A DNA stretch of 54,694 nt from Magnetococcales bacterium DC0425bin3 (GTDB lineage: Bacteria; Pseudomonadota; Magnetococcia; Magnetococcales; DC0425bin3): NCBI GenBank assembly GCA_002753665.1, contig PEAP01000011.1:1-54694 (forward strand). Direction: 5' to 3'. The notes below the pieces were generated by a model that searched no databases, was not told where the DNA came from, and saw only the letters and a program-made list of their open reading frames with translations. Shown one piece after another: positions 16,478 through 26,017 of the stretch. Every line of letters begins with the position of its first letter. The first letter of the stretch is position 1. Made by a program: the position numbers and the translations under genes.

Positions 16478-17449
16478 ATGACCAGGTCCGCCAAGAGCAG
16501 GGAATCCTCCATCACCCGGGATCAGTCGGTCAACCAGGCCTTCCAGACCATTCTGCGACAGAATTTTCAGGTGATGACCGGGTGGGAGCCGGTGGCTTAC
16601 CACCGGTCGGATATCGAGGGGGTTCACCAGGTGCGGGTCGCCCTGCGGCGCATGCGTTCGGCCCTGGTGGTGTTCCGCCGCGCCCTGCCCCGGACCCTCA
16701 CCGACCCGATGGGGGACGCGATGCGTTGGGCCGCCGGAGAGCTGGGAGCGGCCCGGGACCTGGACGTGTTCATCAGCGAGGGTCTGGACCTGATGGCCGG
16801 CCGGATGCCCCTGGATGCGGAAATCCGGAAGCTGCGGGCCAGGGCCATGGCGGCCCAGGAGGTCGCCTATGGGCAGGTACGGGCGCTGCTCGACAGCGGT
16901 CGGTACCGAAGTTTCCGGGATTCCTTCGGCGCCTGGGTGGAGCAGGGCGCCTGGTATCAACAGGATCTGCCGGGACCGGTGCGGGCGCGATTGATGGATC
17001 CGGTGCCGGGCTTTGCCGTCCGGGCGCTGGACAAACACCACGACCGGGTGCTGGCCAGCGGCGCCCCGCTGTCCACCATGGGCGCCAACCAGTTGCATGA
17101 GTTGCGCATCGAGTGCAAAAAACTGCGCTATGCGGTGGAATTCTTCGCCCCCCTGTTCGACGCCGAAGGCATGGGCCGTTACACCGGATATCTCAAGGGG
17201 TTGCAGGGCGTGCTGGGCACCATCAATGATGTATCGCTGCTGCCGGGGCTGCTGGAGCGGCTGGTGGGGGACCAGGCGGATCCCGACCTGATCCGCTGTG
17301 CCGGGGCCACCCTGGGCTGGCGCTCCCGGGAGGCGGAACAGGCCCGGGTGGGTCTCGCCAAACAGTGGAAGGCCTTCAGCCGGGCCGGGACTCCCTGGCG
17401 GTCGCCGGTCGGGGAGGAGACAGTCCCTATGAACCTTCAAGTTTCCTGA
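16478..17449 (+). CDS. CHAD domain protein (polyphosphate-associated)
   Basis: A 323-residue all-helical CHAD protein. The paired basic motifs that bind polyphosphate are present: VHQVRVALRRMRSAL near residue 50 and LHELRIECKKLRYAVEFF near 210. Both carry the conserved His and Arg/Lys residues. CHAD proteins bind inorganic polyphosphate and often sit on polyphosphate granules; many are paired with a CYTH domain, which here is encoded at 26910-27380. I chose the ATG at 16478, with AAGGAA upstream. An ATG at 16460 is also in frame. The 3' end overlaps etfA by 23 bases, convergently. Confidence 0.9.
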   Translation: MTRSAKSRESSITRDQSVNQAFQTILRQNFQVMTGWEPVAYHRSDIEGVHQVRVALRRMRSALVVFRRALPRTLTDPMGDAMRWAAGELGAARDLDVFISEGLDLMAGRMPLDAEIRKLRARAMAAQEVAYGQVRALLDSGRYRSFRDSFGAWVEQGAWYQQDLPGPVRARLMDPVPGFAVRALDKHHDRVLASGAPLSTMGANQLHELRIECKKLRYAVEFFAPLFDAEGMGRYTGYLKGLQGVLGTINDVSLLPGLLERLVGDQADPDLIRCAGATLGWRSREAEQARVGLAKQWKAFSRAGTPWRSPVGEETVPMNLQVS

Positions 17450-18389
17450 GCAGCCGGATCATCTCCGGCAGGGCCTGGTAGAGATCGGCCACCAGGGCCA
17501 GATCCGCGGCCTTGTGGATGGGGGCCTGGGGATCGTGGTTGATGGCCACGATGGTTCCGGCGTCCTTGATGCCCGCCAGATGTTGAATGGCCCCGGACAG
17601 GCCGACGCCGATGTAGAGCCGTGGGGCGATGATCTTGCCGGTCTGCCCCACCTGCCAGTCGTTGGGCGCCAGCCCGGCGTCCACCGCCCCCCGGGTGGCG
17701 CCCACCGCCGCCCCCAGCTGGTCGGCCAAGGCCTCGATGGGGGCGAAATCGCCCCCCGCTTCCAATCCCTGACCGCCGGCCACCACCCGCTCCGCGTAAC
17801 TCAATTCCGGCCGTCCCGCCGGGGCTGGATGGAAGGCAAGCAGGCGCACGCCCGGATGGGTCGCGATCACCTCTGGCGCAGGGGTCAGAATGTCCAGGGG
17901 CGCCGGCGCCCCGGGGCGTGGTTGGGGGGCTGCGAAACCGTGGGTGCGCACCGTCAACAGGACGGGGCGGGATCGCAGCCGTATCCGGGTGTGGATATTG
18001 CCGGCGTGGGTGGGACAGATGACCGTCTGCCCGTCGAGGATGGCCGTCACCTCGCTGGCCATGGCCACCCCCAACAGGGCCGCCACCCGGGGCAGCAGCG
18101 CCCGCCCGAAACTGTCGGCGGGGGCCAGCAGATGGCTGTGACCTTCGGCGCAATCGGCCACCAGGGGCGCCAGCCGTTCCGGGAAGGGGGGATCCAGTCC
18201 GGGGTGGTCGGCCACCACCACCCGGGCCACGCCCTGGCGCCGGCCAAATTCCGCGGCGCAGGCCTGGCAGTCCCGACCGGCCACCAGCACCGTGGCCGGT
18301 GCCAGGATGCTGGCGGCCCCCAGGGTTCGGAGTCCGGCGGTGTCGGGGGCCTGTCCGGGTCGCACCCGGACGATCACCAGGGGGGTCAT
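17427..18389 (-). CDS. etfA: Electron transfer flavoprotein alpha subunit
   Basis: A 320-residue EtfA. The C-terminal FAD domain shows [20 protein letters not shown] and [14 protein letters not shown], then [11 protein letters not shown], the usual FAD-binding signature. The N-terminal domain is slightly divergent. With EtfB it carries electrons from acyl-CoA or other dehydrogenases to the membrane quinone pool. It starts with an ATGA overlap on the stop of etfB. No ETF dehydrogenase or acyl-CoA dehydrogenase gene is in the window. Confidence 0.93.
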   Translation of the reverse strand: MTPLVIVRVRPGQAPDTAGLRTLGAASILAPATVLVAGRDCQACAAEFGRRQGVARVVVADHPGLDPPFPERLAPLVADCAEGHSHLLAPADSFGRALLPRVAALLGVAMASEVTAILDGQTVICPTHAGNIHTRIRLRSRPVLLTVRTHGFAAPQPRPGAPAPLDILTPAPEVIATHPGVRLLAFHPAPAGRPELSYAERVVAGGQGLEAGGDFAPIEALADQLGAAVGATRGAVDAGLAPNDWQVGQTGKIIAPRLYIGVGLSGAIQHLAGIKDAGTIVAINHDPQAPIHKAADLALVADLYQALPEMIRLLRKLEGS

Positions 18390-19144
18390 GGCAGCAGGCC
18401 CCGCTGTTCCAGATGGTGCAGCAGCTCGGCGACGCTGGCCACCCGCAGGCCCGGGGGGCGCATGGGGGGCGCGGTGACGCCCAGAATCTCCCGGCCCGGG
18501 GTCGGGATCACCCCCAGGGCTTCCAGGGTGATTTCCTCTACCGGCTTGCGACGGGCCTTGAGGATATTGGGCAGGCTGGCGTAGCGGGGGCGGTTGAGAC
18601 GCAGCTCGGTGGTGACCACCGCCGGCCGGGGCAGGGCCAGGCATTCCAGGCCGCCGTCCACTTCCCGGGTGACCTCCAGGCCGTCGGCGGTGAGCGTCAG
18701 CCGGGCGACGTTGGTGGCCTGGGGCCAGTCCAGCAGGCCGGCCAGCATGGGTCCGGTCTGGCCATGCTCGCCATCCACCGACTGTTTGCCGGCGATCACC
18801 AGGCGGCTGCCCTCCCGGCGGACCACGGCAGCCAACGCCCGGGCCACGGTCAAGGGGTCCGGGACCGCGGGGTGCGGGGGCGTCGCGACCCGCAGGGCGC
18901 GGTCGGCGCCCATGGCCAGGGCGGTGCGCAGTCCGTCCCCCCAGGACGGCGGGCCGACGCTGACGGCCAGAACCCCGGTGGCCTGGCCGGCCTCCCGCAG
19001 CTGCAGGGCCGCTTCCAGGGCGATTTCATCGAAGGGATTGAGGCCATGGCCGATGCCGTCCAGGTCCACCCCGGACCCGTCGGCCAGGGGGCGGGCGGGA
19101 TGGGCCGGGTCGGCCACGGTCTTGACCGGGACCAGGATGTTCAC
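18386..19144 (-). CDS. etfB: Electron transfer flavoprotein beta subunit
   Basis: A 252-residue EtfB, the usual size. It opens MNILVPVKTVADP and has the conserved LNPFDEIALEAALQLRE, then LVIAGKQSVDGEHGQTGPML and a late LPNILKARRKPVEEI. It binds AMP and forms the dimer with EtfA. Translation starts at a GTG that overlaps the dsbA-like stop (GTGA). So dsbA, etfB and etfA are translationally linked in that order, an unusual pairing of a thiol oxidase with ETF. Confidence 0.93.
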   Translation of the reverse strand: MNILVPVKTVADPAHPARPLADGSGVDLDGIGHGLNPFDEIALEAALQLREAGQATGVLAVSVGPPSWGDGLRTALAMGADRALRVATPPHPAVPDPLTVARALAAVVRREGSRLVIAGKQSVDGEHGQTGPMLAGLLDWPQATNVARLTLTADGLEVTREVDGGLECLALPRPAVVTTELRLNRPRYASLPNILKARRKPVEEITLEALGVIPTPGREILGVTAPPMRPPGLRVASVAELLHHLEQRGLLP

Positions 19145-19773
19145 CGGGCGGCGAGCCCCGTGGCGATCTCAAGCAGGCGGTCCCACTTGCCGTCGGCATG
19201 CTTGCCGGTGACCAGATAGCGCCCCTGCACCACCACGCAGGGGGTGCCGGTGACGCCGTAGGCCTTGGCCTTGGCCTTGGCCAGCCCCACCTGGGCGGTG
19301 ACGCCGAAACTGGCCATGGCGTCCCGGAAGCGGGCCGCGTCCAGGCCCACCTCCTCGGCCAGCAGGACCAGGGTTTCCTCTTCTTCGATGTTCAGGCCTT
19401 CCTCAAACTGGGCCCGGAAGATTCGGGTCTTCATCTCCTCGCCCTTGCCCAGGAAGCGGGCGGCGAAATAGGCCCGGGTCGGGGCGTCGGTCTGGTCGCC
19501 CCAGAAGACCGGCAGGGAGCGGATGTCGTACCGCTGCCCGTTGTCATGGGACCATTTCTGGAAGACGGGGCTGAACTGGTTGCAGTGGGAGCATTTGAAG
19601 TTGAACACCTCCACCACCTCGGGCAAAGTCCCGGTGGTGGGAACGGGGGGGCGGATCTCCTGGAAATGGTCGTCGGCCTGCCAATCCTGGGCGGTCGCCG
19701 GCGCGATCGGACACCAGGCCAGCAGGAGCAGCAGGAGGACCGGCAGGGAGCGATGGATGGGGTGGTGGTGCAT
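19141..19773 (-). CDS. dsbA: Periplasmic thiol:disulfide oxidoreductase, DsbA family
   Basis: A 210-residue secreted protein with a signal peptide (PVLLLLLLAWCPIAPATAQ, cleavage near residue 29). The active site is CSHC at residues 61-64, and the cis-proline loop reads GVTGTPCVVVQG. DsbA introduces disulfide bonds into exported proteins; the CSHC dipeptide departs from the usual CPHC, which may alter its redox potential (inference). The length fits the family. Its stop overlaps the start of etfB. Confidence 0.88.
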   Translation of the reverse strand: MHHHPIHRSLPVLLLLLLAWCPIAPATAQDWQADDHFQEIRPPVPTTGTLPEVVEVFNFKCSHCNQFSPVFQKWSHDNGQRYDIRSLPVFWGDQTDAPTRAYFAARFLGKGEEMKTRIFRAQFEEGLNIEEEETLVLLAEEVGLDAARFRDAMASFGVTAQVGLAKAKAKAYGVTGTPCVVVQGRYLVTGKHADGKWDRLLEIATGLAAR

Positions 19774-19808
19774 GGCGTCGGATCTCCGTGGGGGGGATTG
19801 CGCCGGTC

Positions 19809-20243
19809 TCAGGGGGCCGGAGTCTCCACGATTTCATGGCTGGTGGTGATGGTGGCGGTCTTGCCGAGCATGATGGAGGCGGAGCAGTATTTCTCCTCGG
19901 ACAGTTGAATGGCCCGTTCCACCGCCCGGGCCGGGATGTTGCGGCCGGTGATCGTGTAATGGACCTGGATGGCCGTGTAGACCATGGGTTCGGTGGCAGC
20001 CCGCTGGCCGCGCAGGGTCACCTCGCAATCATCGACCTGGTGGCGCCCCTTGCGCAGAATGTTCAGCACGTCGATGGAGGTGCAGCCGCCCATCCCGATC
20101 AGCAGCAGTTCCATGGGGCGCAGGCCCATGTTGCGTCCGCCGACCTCGGGGGCGGCATCCATGACCACGGTGTGGCCGGAGCCGGACTCTCCCAGCATCT
20201 GGATGCCTTCGATCAATTTGACTCGCGCGGTGTTCTCCGCCAT
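19809..20243 (-). CDS. OsmC family protein
   Basis: A 144-residue OsmC/YhfA-type protein. Two conserved Cys lie in LIGMGGCTSIDVLNIL and EEKYCSASIM, which in this family form a redox pair used in organic-hydroperoxide reduction. YhfA-type members keep this architecture but their substrate is less clear. GGAGG lies just before the ATG at 20243. The frame continues further upstream without support. It leads the dsbA-etfBA group at a distance of 35 bases. Confidence 0.88.
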   Translation of the reverse strand: MAENTARVKLIEGIQMLGESGSGHTVVMDAAPEVGGRNMGLRPMELLLIGMGGCTSIDVLNILRKGRHQVDDCEVTLRGQRAATEPMVYTAIQVHYTITGRNIPARAVERAIQLSEEKYCSASIMLGKTATITTSHEIVETPAP

Positions 20244-20403
20244 GAATCGCCTCCTTGGGTCGAGTAGAATGGCTGGCCGGGTGCCCCGGAAAGCTGTCCC
20301 AAGGATGCCCCACCCGGTTGACCGAGTGAAAGGGCAAATTGTACCGTGCAATGGAGCCTGCCGGCTCGACGGCACCCAACCCTGTTCCGGAGGACCATGA
20401 ATC

Positions 20404-21495
20404 GTGGACGCACCCGGTGGTGAACGCAGCATGTCGGAACGCCTGGCGGAAGTTCTGCGGGGGCGGGAGGGGGAGCGCCACGCGGTGGTGTTGCAGGACT
20501 TCCCGGATCCCGATGCCATCTCGGCGGGCTTCGCCTATCGGATGATCGCCAGCGAATTCGGGGTGGAGGCGGATCTGCTCTACGGCGGACGCATCAGCCA
20601 CCAGGAAAATCTGGCCCTGATCAATCTGCTGGAAATCCATCTCACCCAGTGGCAGGGGGAGCCCATCCCGAAGGATTATTATCAGGGCGCCGTGTTCGTG
20701 GACAACCAGGGCACCACCAGCCATCTGACCGAAGCCCTGGAAAAGGTGGGGGTGCCCGCCCTGGTGGTGGTGGATCACCATGCGGAGCAGGGGCGGTTGA
20801 CGCCCCTGTTCGCCGATCTGCGCCAGGTGGGGGCCAGCGCCTCCATTTTCGCCAGCTATCTCGAGGAAGGACTGGTGGTCTTGAAGGATACCTATCCCGA
20901 ACACCGACGCCTGGCCACCGCCCTGATGCATGGCATCATCTCCGACACCGGCTCCATGATCGATGCCCGACCCCTGGATTTCCGGGCCGCGGCCTTCCTG
21001 CAGCCCCACATCATCCCCGATCAGCTCAACGAGATTCTGCACCAGAAGCGCAGCCACAAGGTGATGGAGGTGATCCGCATCGCCCTGGCCAACCGGGTCA
21101 TCCGGGAGAGTTACTGTCTGGCCGGGGTGGGCTACCTGCGTTCCGACGACCGGGACGCCATTCCCCAGGCGGCCGATTTTCTGTTGACCGAGGACATGAT
21201 CCATACCGCCATCGTCTACGGCATCGTCACCTACCCGGACGGCGCCGAGACCATTCATGGTTCCCTGCGCACCTCCAAATCGACCCTGGCCCCGGACAGC
21301 TTCCTCAAGGAAACCCTGGGACGCAACGAGGAAGGGCACTACTACGGTGGCGGCAAGACGGCGGCGGGGGGCTTCGAGATTCCCCTGGGGTTCCTGTCGG
21401 GCCAGGACAGTCCCGAGCTGGCCAACCTCAAGTGGGAGGCCTTCGACAGCAAGATCCAGGGCAAATTCTTCGACAAGATCGGGGTGGAGGAATGA
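20404..21495 (+). CDS. DHH family phosphoesterase (NrnA/RecJ-like)
   Basis: A 363-residue DHH/DHHA1 protein. It shows the four acidic motifs of the family: [27 protein letters not shown] and GIISDTGSM. The C-terminal DHHA1 part has [17 protein letters not shown]. Family members degrade short oligoribonucleotides, pAp or cyclic dinucleotides. The N-terminal D-PD motif here reads FPDPDA rather than the more common HxxPDxD, so the first His is absent. The start is a GTG at 20404 with GGAGGA upstream; an ATG 27 bases later is possible. It opens a run of tightly linked genes. Confidence 0.85.
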   Translation: MDAPGGERSMSERLAEVLRGREGERHAVVLQDFPDPDAISAGFAYRMIASEFGVEADLLYGGRISHQENLALINLLEIHLTQWQGEPIPKDYYQGAVFVDNQGTTSHLTEALEKVGVPALVVVDHHAEQGRLTPLFADLRQVGASASIFASYLEEGLVVLKDTYPEHRRLATALMHGIISDTGSMIDARPLDFRAAAFLQPHIIPDQLNEILHQKRSHKVMEVIRIALANRVIRESYCLAGVGYLRSDDRDAIPQAADFLLTEDMIHTAIVYGIVTYPDGAETIHGSLRTSKSTLAPDSFLKETLGRNEEGHYYGGGKTAAGGFEIPLGFLSGQDSPELANLKWEAFDSKIQGKFFDKIGVEE

Positions 21496-21499
21496 TCCG

Positions 21500-22378
21500 G
21501 TGACCTCTCCCCTGGCCGGCAAACCCCGCTGGTTGAAGGTGCCTGCCCCCACCTCGGCGGAGTTCCGCGCGGTGCAGTCCCTGGTGCGCCGGCATCGTCT
21601 CCATACGGTGTGCGAGTCGGCCGCCTGCCCCAACATCGGACAATGCTGGCGCGAGGGCAGCGCCACGTTCATGATCCTGGGCGACATCTGCACCCGTCGC
21701 TGCGCCTTCTGCGATGTGACCACCGGCCGTCCCGGTCCGGTGGATCCGGACGAGCCGGAGCGCCTGGCCGCTGCCGCCACCGCCATGGGCCTGCGCCATG
21801 TGGTGATCACCTCGGTGGACCGGGACGACCTGCCCGACGGCGGCGCGGGCCAGTTCGCCGCCTGCCTGGCGGCCCTGGGCCGCGCCGACCCCGGCCTGAC
21901 GGTGGAGGTGCTGACCCCCGATTTCCGCCACAAGGCCGGGGCGTTGGAAACCGTGGTGGCGGCCGGCCCGGCGGTCTTCAACCACAACGTGGAGACCATC
22001 CCCAGGCTCTATGCCACCGTGCGGCCGGTCTCCAGCTATCGGCATTCCCTGGACCTGCTGGCCCGGGCCGCCGATTTGGCCCCGGCCATGGTCGTCAAGT
22101 CCGGCCTCATGGTGGGGCTGGGGGAAACCACCGGGGAGGTGCGGGAGGTGCTGGCCGATCTGCGCACGGCCGGTGTCTCCCTGCTGACCGTGGGCCAGTA
22201 CCTGCGGCCCAGTCGGAACCACCATCCGGTGGTCGGTTACCTGGAACCGGCCTGGTTCGAGGCGCTGCGGACGGAGGCCCTGGCCATGGGCTTCGCCGGG
22301 GTGGCCAGCCATCCCCTGGCCCGGTCTTCCCACCATGCCCGGGAGCTTTTCGCCGGCCGCGGCGGGAGTTCTTCGTGA
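21500..22378 (+). CDS. lipA: Lipoyl synthase
   Basis: A 292-residue radical SAM enzyme that inserts two sulfur atoms into octanoyl groups on 2-oxoacid dehydrogenases. Both iron-sulfur motifs are intact: the auxiliary cluster ligands in [13 protein letters not shown] (Cys38, Cys43, Cys49), and the radical SAM cluster in CTRRCAFC (Cys64, Cys68, Cys71). The C-terminal signature [12 protein letters not shown] is also present. Start GTG at 21500 with GGAGGA. The stop overlaps the start of lipB. Confidence 0.96.
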   Translation: MTSPLAGKPRWLKVPAPTSAEFRAVQSLVRRHRLHTVCESAACPNIGQCWREGSATFMILGDICTRRCAFCDVTTGRPGPVDPDEPERLAAAATAMGLRHVVITSVDRDDLPDGGAGQFAACLAALGRADPGLTVEVLTPDFRHKAGALETVVAAGPAVFNHNVETIPRLYATVRPVSSYRHSLDLLARAADLAPAMVVKSGLMVGLGETTGEVREVLADLRTAGVSLLTVGQYLRPSRNHHPVVGYLEPAWFEALRTEALAMGFAGVASHPLARSSHHARELFAGRGGSSS

Positions 22379-23028
22379 TTCCGTTCCGGCTCATTCGCCA
22401 TCGGCGGCAGGCCTATGGGGATTCCCTGGAAGAACAACAGCGGATCGTGGCCGGCATTCTGGCCGGTCGCGAGCCCAACCGGTTGATTCTCACCGAACAC
22501 GAGCCGGTCTATACCCTGGGCCGGTCGGCGGCGCCGGGCGAGGTGATCGACACCCGCCCGGGGGGCGCGCCGGTGGCGGTGTTCGAAACCGACCGGGGCG
22601 GGCGGGTCACCTACCATGGTCCGGGGCAACTGGTGGCCTATGTGCTGATGGATCTGCACCCCAACCCCCGGGACGTGCGGGGTCATGTCTGGCGGCTGGA
22701 GGAGAGCGCCATCCGCACCCTGGCGGGCTTCGGGATCGACGCCGGTCGGGACGCGGCCGGCCCCGGCATCTGGGTGAATGGCGCCAAGATCGGCGCCCTG
22801 GGGGTGCGCATCCGCCGCGGGGTCACCTCCCATGGCCTTGCCATCAACCGGGATCCGACCCTGGACCACTTCGCCGGCATCGTGCCCTGCGGATTCCGCA
22901 ACCTGCGGGTCACCTCCCTGGCCGCCCTGGGAATCGGGGTGGACCGGGAGACCTTCGAGGCGGCCTATCTGGAAGCGTTCCAGGCGGTGTTCCAGGCCCG
23001 CATCGAGGCCGAAGAAACCCCAAGCTGA
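22375..23028 (+). CDS. lipB: Octanoyltransferase LipB
   Basis: A 217-residue LipB, which transfers octanoate from acyl carrier protein to lipoate-dependent enzymes for LipA to complete. The catalytic Lys is in [11 protein letters not shown], and the catalytic Cys in GIVPCGF. The motifs [13 protein letters not shown] and TSHGLAIN are typical. It starts at a GTG overlapping the stop of lipA (GTGA). lipA and lipB adjacent in this order form a standard two-step pathway. Confidence 0.95.
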   Translation: MIPFRLIRHRRQAYGDSLEEQQRIVAGILAGREPNRLILTEHEPVYTLGRSAAPGEVIDTRPGGAPVAVFETDRGGRVTYHGPGQLVAYVLMDLHPNPRDVRGHVWRLEESAIRTLAGFGIDAGRDAAGPGIWVNGAKIGALGVRIRRGVTSHGLAINRDPTLDHFAGIVPCGFRNLRVTSLAALGIGVDRETFEAAYLEAFQAVFQARIEAEETPS

Positions 23029-23047
23029 ACCAGGGAGAACCAAGCCC

Positions 23048-23494
23048 ATGTGGCCACCGGCAACACCTTATCTGACCGCCGACGTGATCGTGGAACTGGT
23101 GGATCGCCCCGGGCGTCCCATCGTCCTGATTCAACGCCGCAACCCGCCCTACGGCTGGGCGATTCCCGGTGGATTCGTGGACCGTGGGGAACGGGTGGAA
23201 CAGGCGGCGGTGCGGGAGGCCCGGGAGGAGATTTCCCTGGCGGTGCGGCTCAAGGCCCTGTTGGGGATCTATTCGGATCCCCACCGGGATCCCCGGCTGC
23301 ATACCTGCACCCCGGTTTATGTGGCCGAGGCCACCGGCGAGCCCCGGGCGGCGGATGATGCCCAGGCGCTGGGGCTGTTCGCCATGGATGACCTGCCCGC
23401 CGAGCTGGCCTTCGATCATGCCCGGATCCTGGCGGATTATCGCCGATACCGGGAAACCGGGGCCGTGGCCCCGCTGTGGGAGGAGCAATCGTGA
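23048..23494 (+). CDS. Nudix hydrolase
   Basis: A 148-residue Nudix protein. The Nudix box runs GGFVDRGERVEQAAVREARE plus EI, with the metal-binding REAREE centre. It hydrolyses a nucleoside diphosphate linked to another group; the family substrate ranges from ADP-ribose to mutagenic nucleotides. The GWAIPGGFVD pattern before the box recalls the ADP-ribose type, but this is weak. SD GGGAGAA precedes the ATG. Its stop overlaps the start of the HtrA gene (GTGA). Confidence 0.88.
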   Translation: MWPPATPYLTADVIVELVDRPGRPIVLIQRRNPPYGWAIPGGFVDRGERVEQAAVREAREEISLAVRLKALLGIYSDPHRDPRLHTCTPVYVAEATGEPRAADDAQALGLFAMDDLPAELAFDHARILADYRRYRETGAVAPLWEEQS

Positions 23495-24864
23495 AGCGTT
23501 CAATCGCACTGTCCACCCTGTTGCTGGGGGCGACCCTGCTGGGGGCCGCTCCGGGCCAGGGCGGCTGGCCCACCGCGGTGGGCGGCCGGGAGCTGCCTAG
23601 CCTGGCCCCGATTCTGGAGAAAGTGGTGCCGGGGGTGGTCAACATCCACACCACCTCCCGGATCCGCATCCCGGAACATCCCCTGTTCAGCGACCCCCTG
23701 TTCCGCTATTTCTTCGAGCTGCCCCGGCAGACCAAACCCCGGGAAAAGCTGGAGCGCAGCCTCGGCTCGGGGGTGGTGGTGGATGCCGAGAACGGCTATC
23801 TCCTGACCAATCACCATGTGATCCGGCAGGCGGAGCGCATCGTGGTGGCCCTCAACGATGGTCGCAACGTCCAGGCCACCCGGGTGGGGGAGGATCCGGA
23901 AACCGATGTGGCCGTGATCCGCATCGAACCGGATCAGCTCACCGCCCTGCCCCGGGCCGACTCGGACCGGTTGCGGGTGGGGGACTTCGTGGTGGCCATC
24001 GGCAATCCCTTCGGGCTGGGCTCCACGGTCACCTCGGGCATCGTCAGCGCCCTGGGGCGTTCGGGTCTGGGCATCGAAGGGTATGAGGATTTCATCCAGA
24101 CCGATGCCTCCATCAATCCGGGTAATTCCGGCGGTGCCCTGATCGACCTGGAGGGGCAACTGGTGGGCATCAACACCGCCATCCTGGCCCGGGGCGGGGG
24201 CAACGTGGGGATCGGCTTCGCCATCCCCATCAACATGGCCCACGAAATCATGGGCCAGTTGATCGCCCACGGCGAGGTGCGCCGCGGGCTGCTGGGGGTG
24301 CAGACCCAGGACCTGACCCCGGAGCTGGCCACCGCCTTCAACCTGAAGCGCACCGGCGGAGCGGTGGTCAGCCAGGTGGTGCCCCGCTCGGGGGCCGATC
24401 GGGCCGGGCTGCGGCCCGGCGACGTGGTGATCGCGGCCAACGGTCGCCCGGTGCGCAGCGCTGCCGGACTGCGCAACGTGGTGGGTCTGGTGCGGGTGGG
24501 GCAGAAGGTGAAGCTGGAATATCTCCGGGACGGCGAAACCCTGGAAGCCGAGGCAGTGGTCACCCAGCCCGAAACCATTCAAATGCAGGGCCGGGAGGTG
24601 GATCCGCGCTTCGAAGGCGCGGTGTTCGAGCTGGTGCCGGGCACCGGCGGGGACGACGAGGAGAGCGGCATCCGGCTGTTGGTGGTGCGTCAGGGCAGCC
24701 CGGCCTGGGGGATCGGGTTGCGTCCCAAGGACCGGCTGGTCATGGTCAACAACATGAAAGTGAAGGATTTCGAGGAATTGACCCGGGTGTTGCGCACCAA
24801 CCAGACCAAGATGCTGCTCAACATCCAACGCAACGGCGAGGGGCTGCTCATTCTGGTCCGGTGA
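23491..24864 (+). CDS. DegP/HtrA-type periplasmic serine protease
   Basis: A 457-residue HtrA protein with an N-terminal signal peptide (ALSTLLLGATLLGAAPGQG). The catalytic triad is visible: His109 in LLTNHHVI, Asp139 in ETDVAVI and Ser213 in NPGNSGGAL. Two PDZ domains follow (residues 255-350 and 365-455), the second ending LLNIQRNGEGLLILV. It degrades or refolds misfolded envelope proteins. The start is a GTG overlapping the Nudix stop. DegQ/DegP-like rather than DegS-like because it has two PDZ domains. Confidence 0.93.
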   Translation: MKRSIALSTLLLGATLLGAAPGQGGWPTAVGGRELPSLAPILEKVVPGVVNIHTTSRIRIPEHPLFSDPLFRYFFELPRQTKPREKLERSLGSGVVVDAENGYLLTNHHVIRQAERIVVALNDGRNVQATRVGEDPETDVAVIRIEPDQLTALPRADSDRLRVGDFVVAIGNPFGLGSTVTSGIVSALGRSGLGIEGYEDFIQTDASINPGNSGGALIDLEGQLVGINTAILARGGGNVGIGFAIPINMAHEIMGQLIAHGEVRRGLLGVQTQDLTPELATAFNLKRTGGAVVSQVVPRSGADRAGLRPGDVVIAANGRPVRSAAGLRNVVGLVRVGQKVKLEYLRDGETLEAEAVVTQPETIQMQGREVDPRFEGAVFELVPGTGGDDEESGIRLLVVRQGSPAWGIGLRPKDRLVMVNNMKVKDFEELTRVLRTNQTKMLLNIQRNGEGLLILVR

Positions 24865-24886
24865 GGAGCCTGGAGAGGAGAGCGAC

Positions 24887-26005
24887 ATGACAGTCGAACA
24901 ACGGCCGAACGTTCCATCGACGACCCCCACCGCCGGGCGTCGCACCTTTCTGCAGGGGGTCGGGGCTGTGGCGCTGGCGGCGGTGACGGCCCCGTCGGTG
25001 GCCCGGGGGGAGGGTCCCATCCGCTGGAAGATGGTGACCACCTGGCCGCGCAACTTTCCCGGGGTGGGGACCGGCGCCGATTTCCTGGCCGGGTTGATCG
25101 GCGTGATGAGCGGCGAGCGCCTCAAAGTGAAGGTCTACGGAGCCGGGGAGCTGGTGGGGGCCTTCGAGGTGTTCGATGCGGTGGCCCAGGGCACCGCTCA
25201 GATGGGGCACGGCGCCAGCTATTACTGGAAGGGCAAGCATCCCGCCACCCAGTTCTTTTCCGCGGTGCCCTTCGGCCTGACCGCCCAGGAGATGAACGGC
25301 TGGCTGTTCCATGGCGGGGGCTGGGAATTGTGGCAGAAACTCTATGCCCCCTTCGGGCTGATGCCCATCGCCACCGGCAACACCGGCGTGCAGATGGGGG
25401 GCTGGTTCAACAAGGAGATTCGATCCGCCGAGGACCTCAATGGCTTGAAGATGCGCATTCCCGGTCTGGGGGGGGAGGTGCTGGCCCGGGCCGGCGGCAC
25501 ACCGGTGAATCTGCCGGGGGGAGAAATCTTTTCCGCCCTGCAATCCGGCGCCATCGACGCCACCGAATGGGTGGGGCCGTACAATGATCTGGCCTTCGGG
25601 CTGCACAAGGCGGCGAAGTTCTACTACTATCCGGGCTGGCACGAACCGGGCACCACCCTGGAGGCCCTGATCAACCGCCAGGCGCTGGACAGCCTGCCCA
25701 AGGACCTCCAGTCCATCGTCCTCAATGCCTGTCGGGTCGCCAACCAGGACATGCTGGCCGAATACACCGCCCGCAACAACACCGCCCTGGAGACCCTGGT
25801 CAACACCCACAAGGTGCAGGTGCGGGCCTTTCCGAAGGATGTGCTGGCGAAACTGAAGACGCTGTCGGAAGCCGTGGTGGGCGAGATCGCCGCCGCCGAT
25901 CCGGCCGCCCGGGAGATCCACGACTCCCTGCGCCGCTTCCGGGACCAGGCGATGGCCTGGCACCGCCTGTCGGAGCAGGCCTACATGGATGCCCGTCTCG
26001 CGTGA
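24887..26005 (+). CDS. TRAP-type (DctP family) solute-binding protein with a Tat signal
   Basis: A 372-residue periplasmic binding protein. The leader carries a twin-arginine motif (RRTFLQGVGAVALAA), implying folded export. The body has family landmarks: WKMVTTWPRNFPG near the start, the DLNGLKMRIPG block, and DATEWVGPYND with its aromatic and acidic residues. Such proteins often bind keto-acids or sialic-acid-like carboxylates for a TRAP permease. No TRAP permease genes are in the window, so the partner is elsewhere. It follows HtrA by 22 bases with GGAGAGGAGAG upstream. Confidence 0.87.
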   Translation: MTVEQRPNVPSTTPTAGRRTFLQGVGAVALAAVTAPSVARGEGPIRWKMVTTWPRNFPGVGTGADFLAGLIGVMSGERLKVKVYGAGELVGAFEVFDAVAQGTAQMGHGASYYWKGKHPATQFFSAVPFGLTAQEMNGWLFHGGGWELWQKLYAPFGLMPIATGNTGVQMGGWFNKEIRSAEDLNGLKMRIPGLGGEVLARAGGTPVNLPGGEIFSALQSGAIDATEWVGPYNDLAFGLHKAAKFYYYPGWHEPGTTLEALINRQALDSLPKDLQSIVLNACRVANQDMLAEYTARNNTALETLVNTHKVQVRAFPKDVLAKLKTLSEAVVGEIAAADPAAREIHDSLRRFRDQAMAWHRLSEQAYMDARLA

Positions 26006-26017
26006 GGGGTTCTTTTT

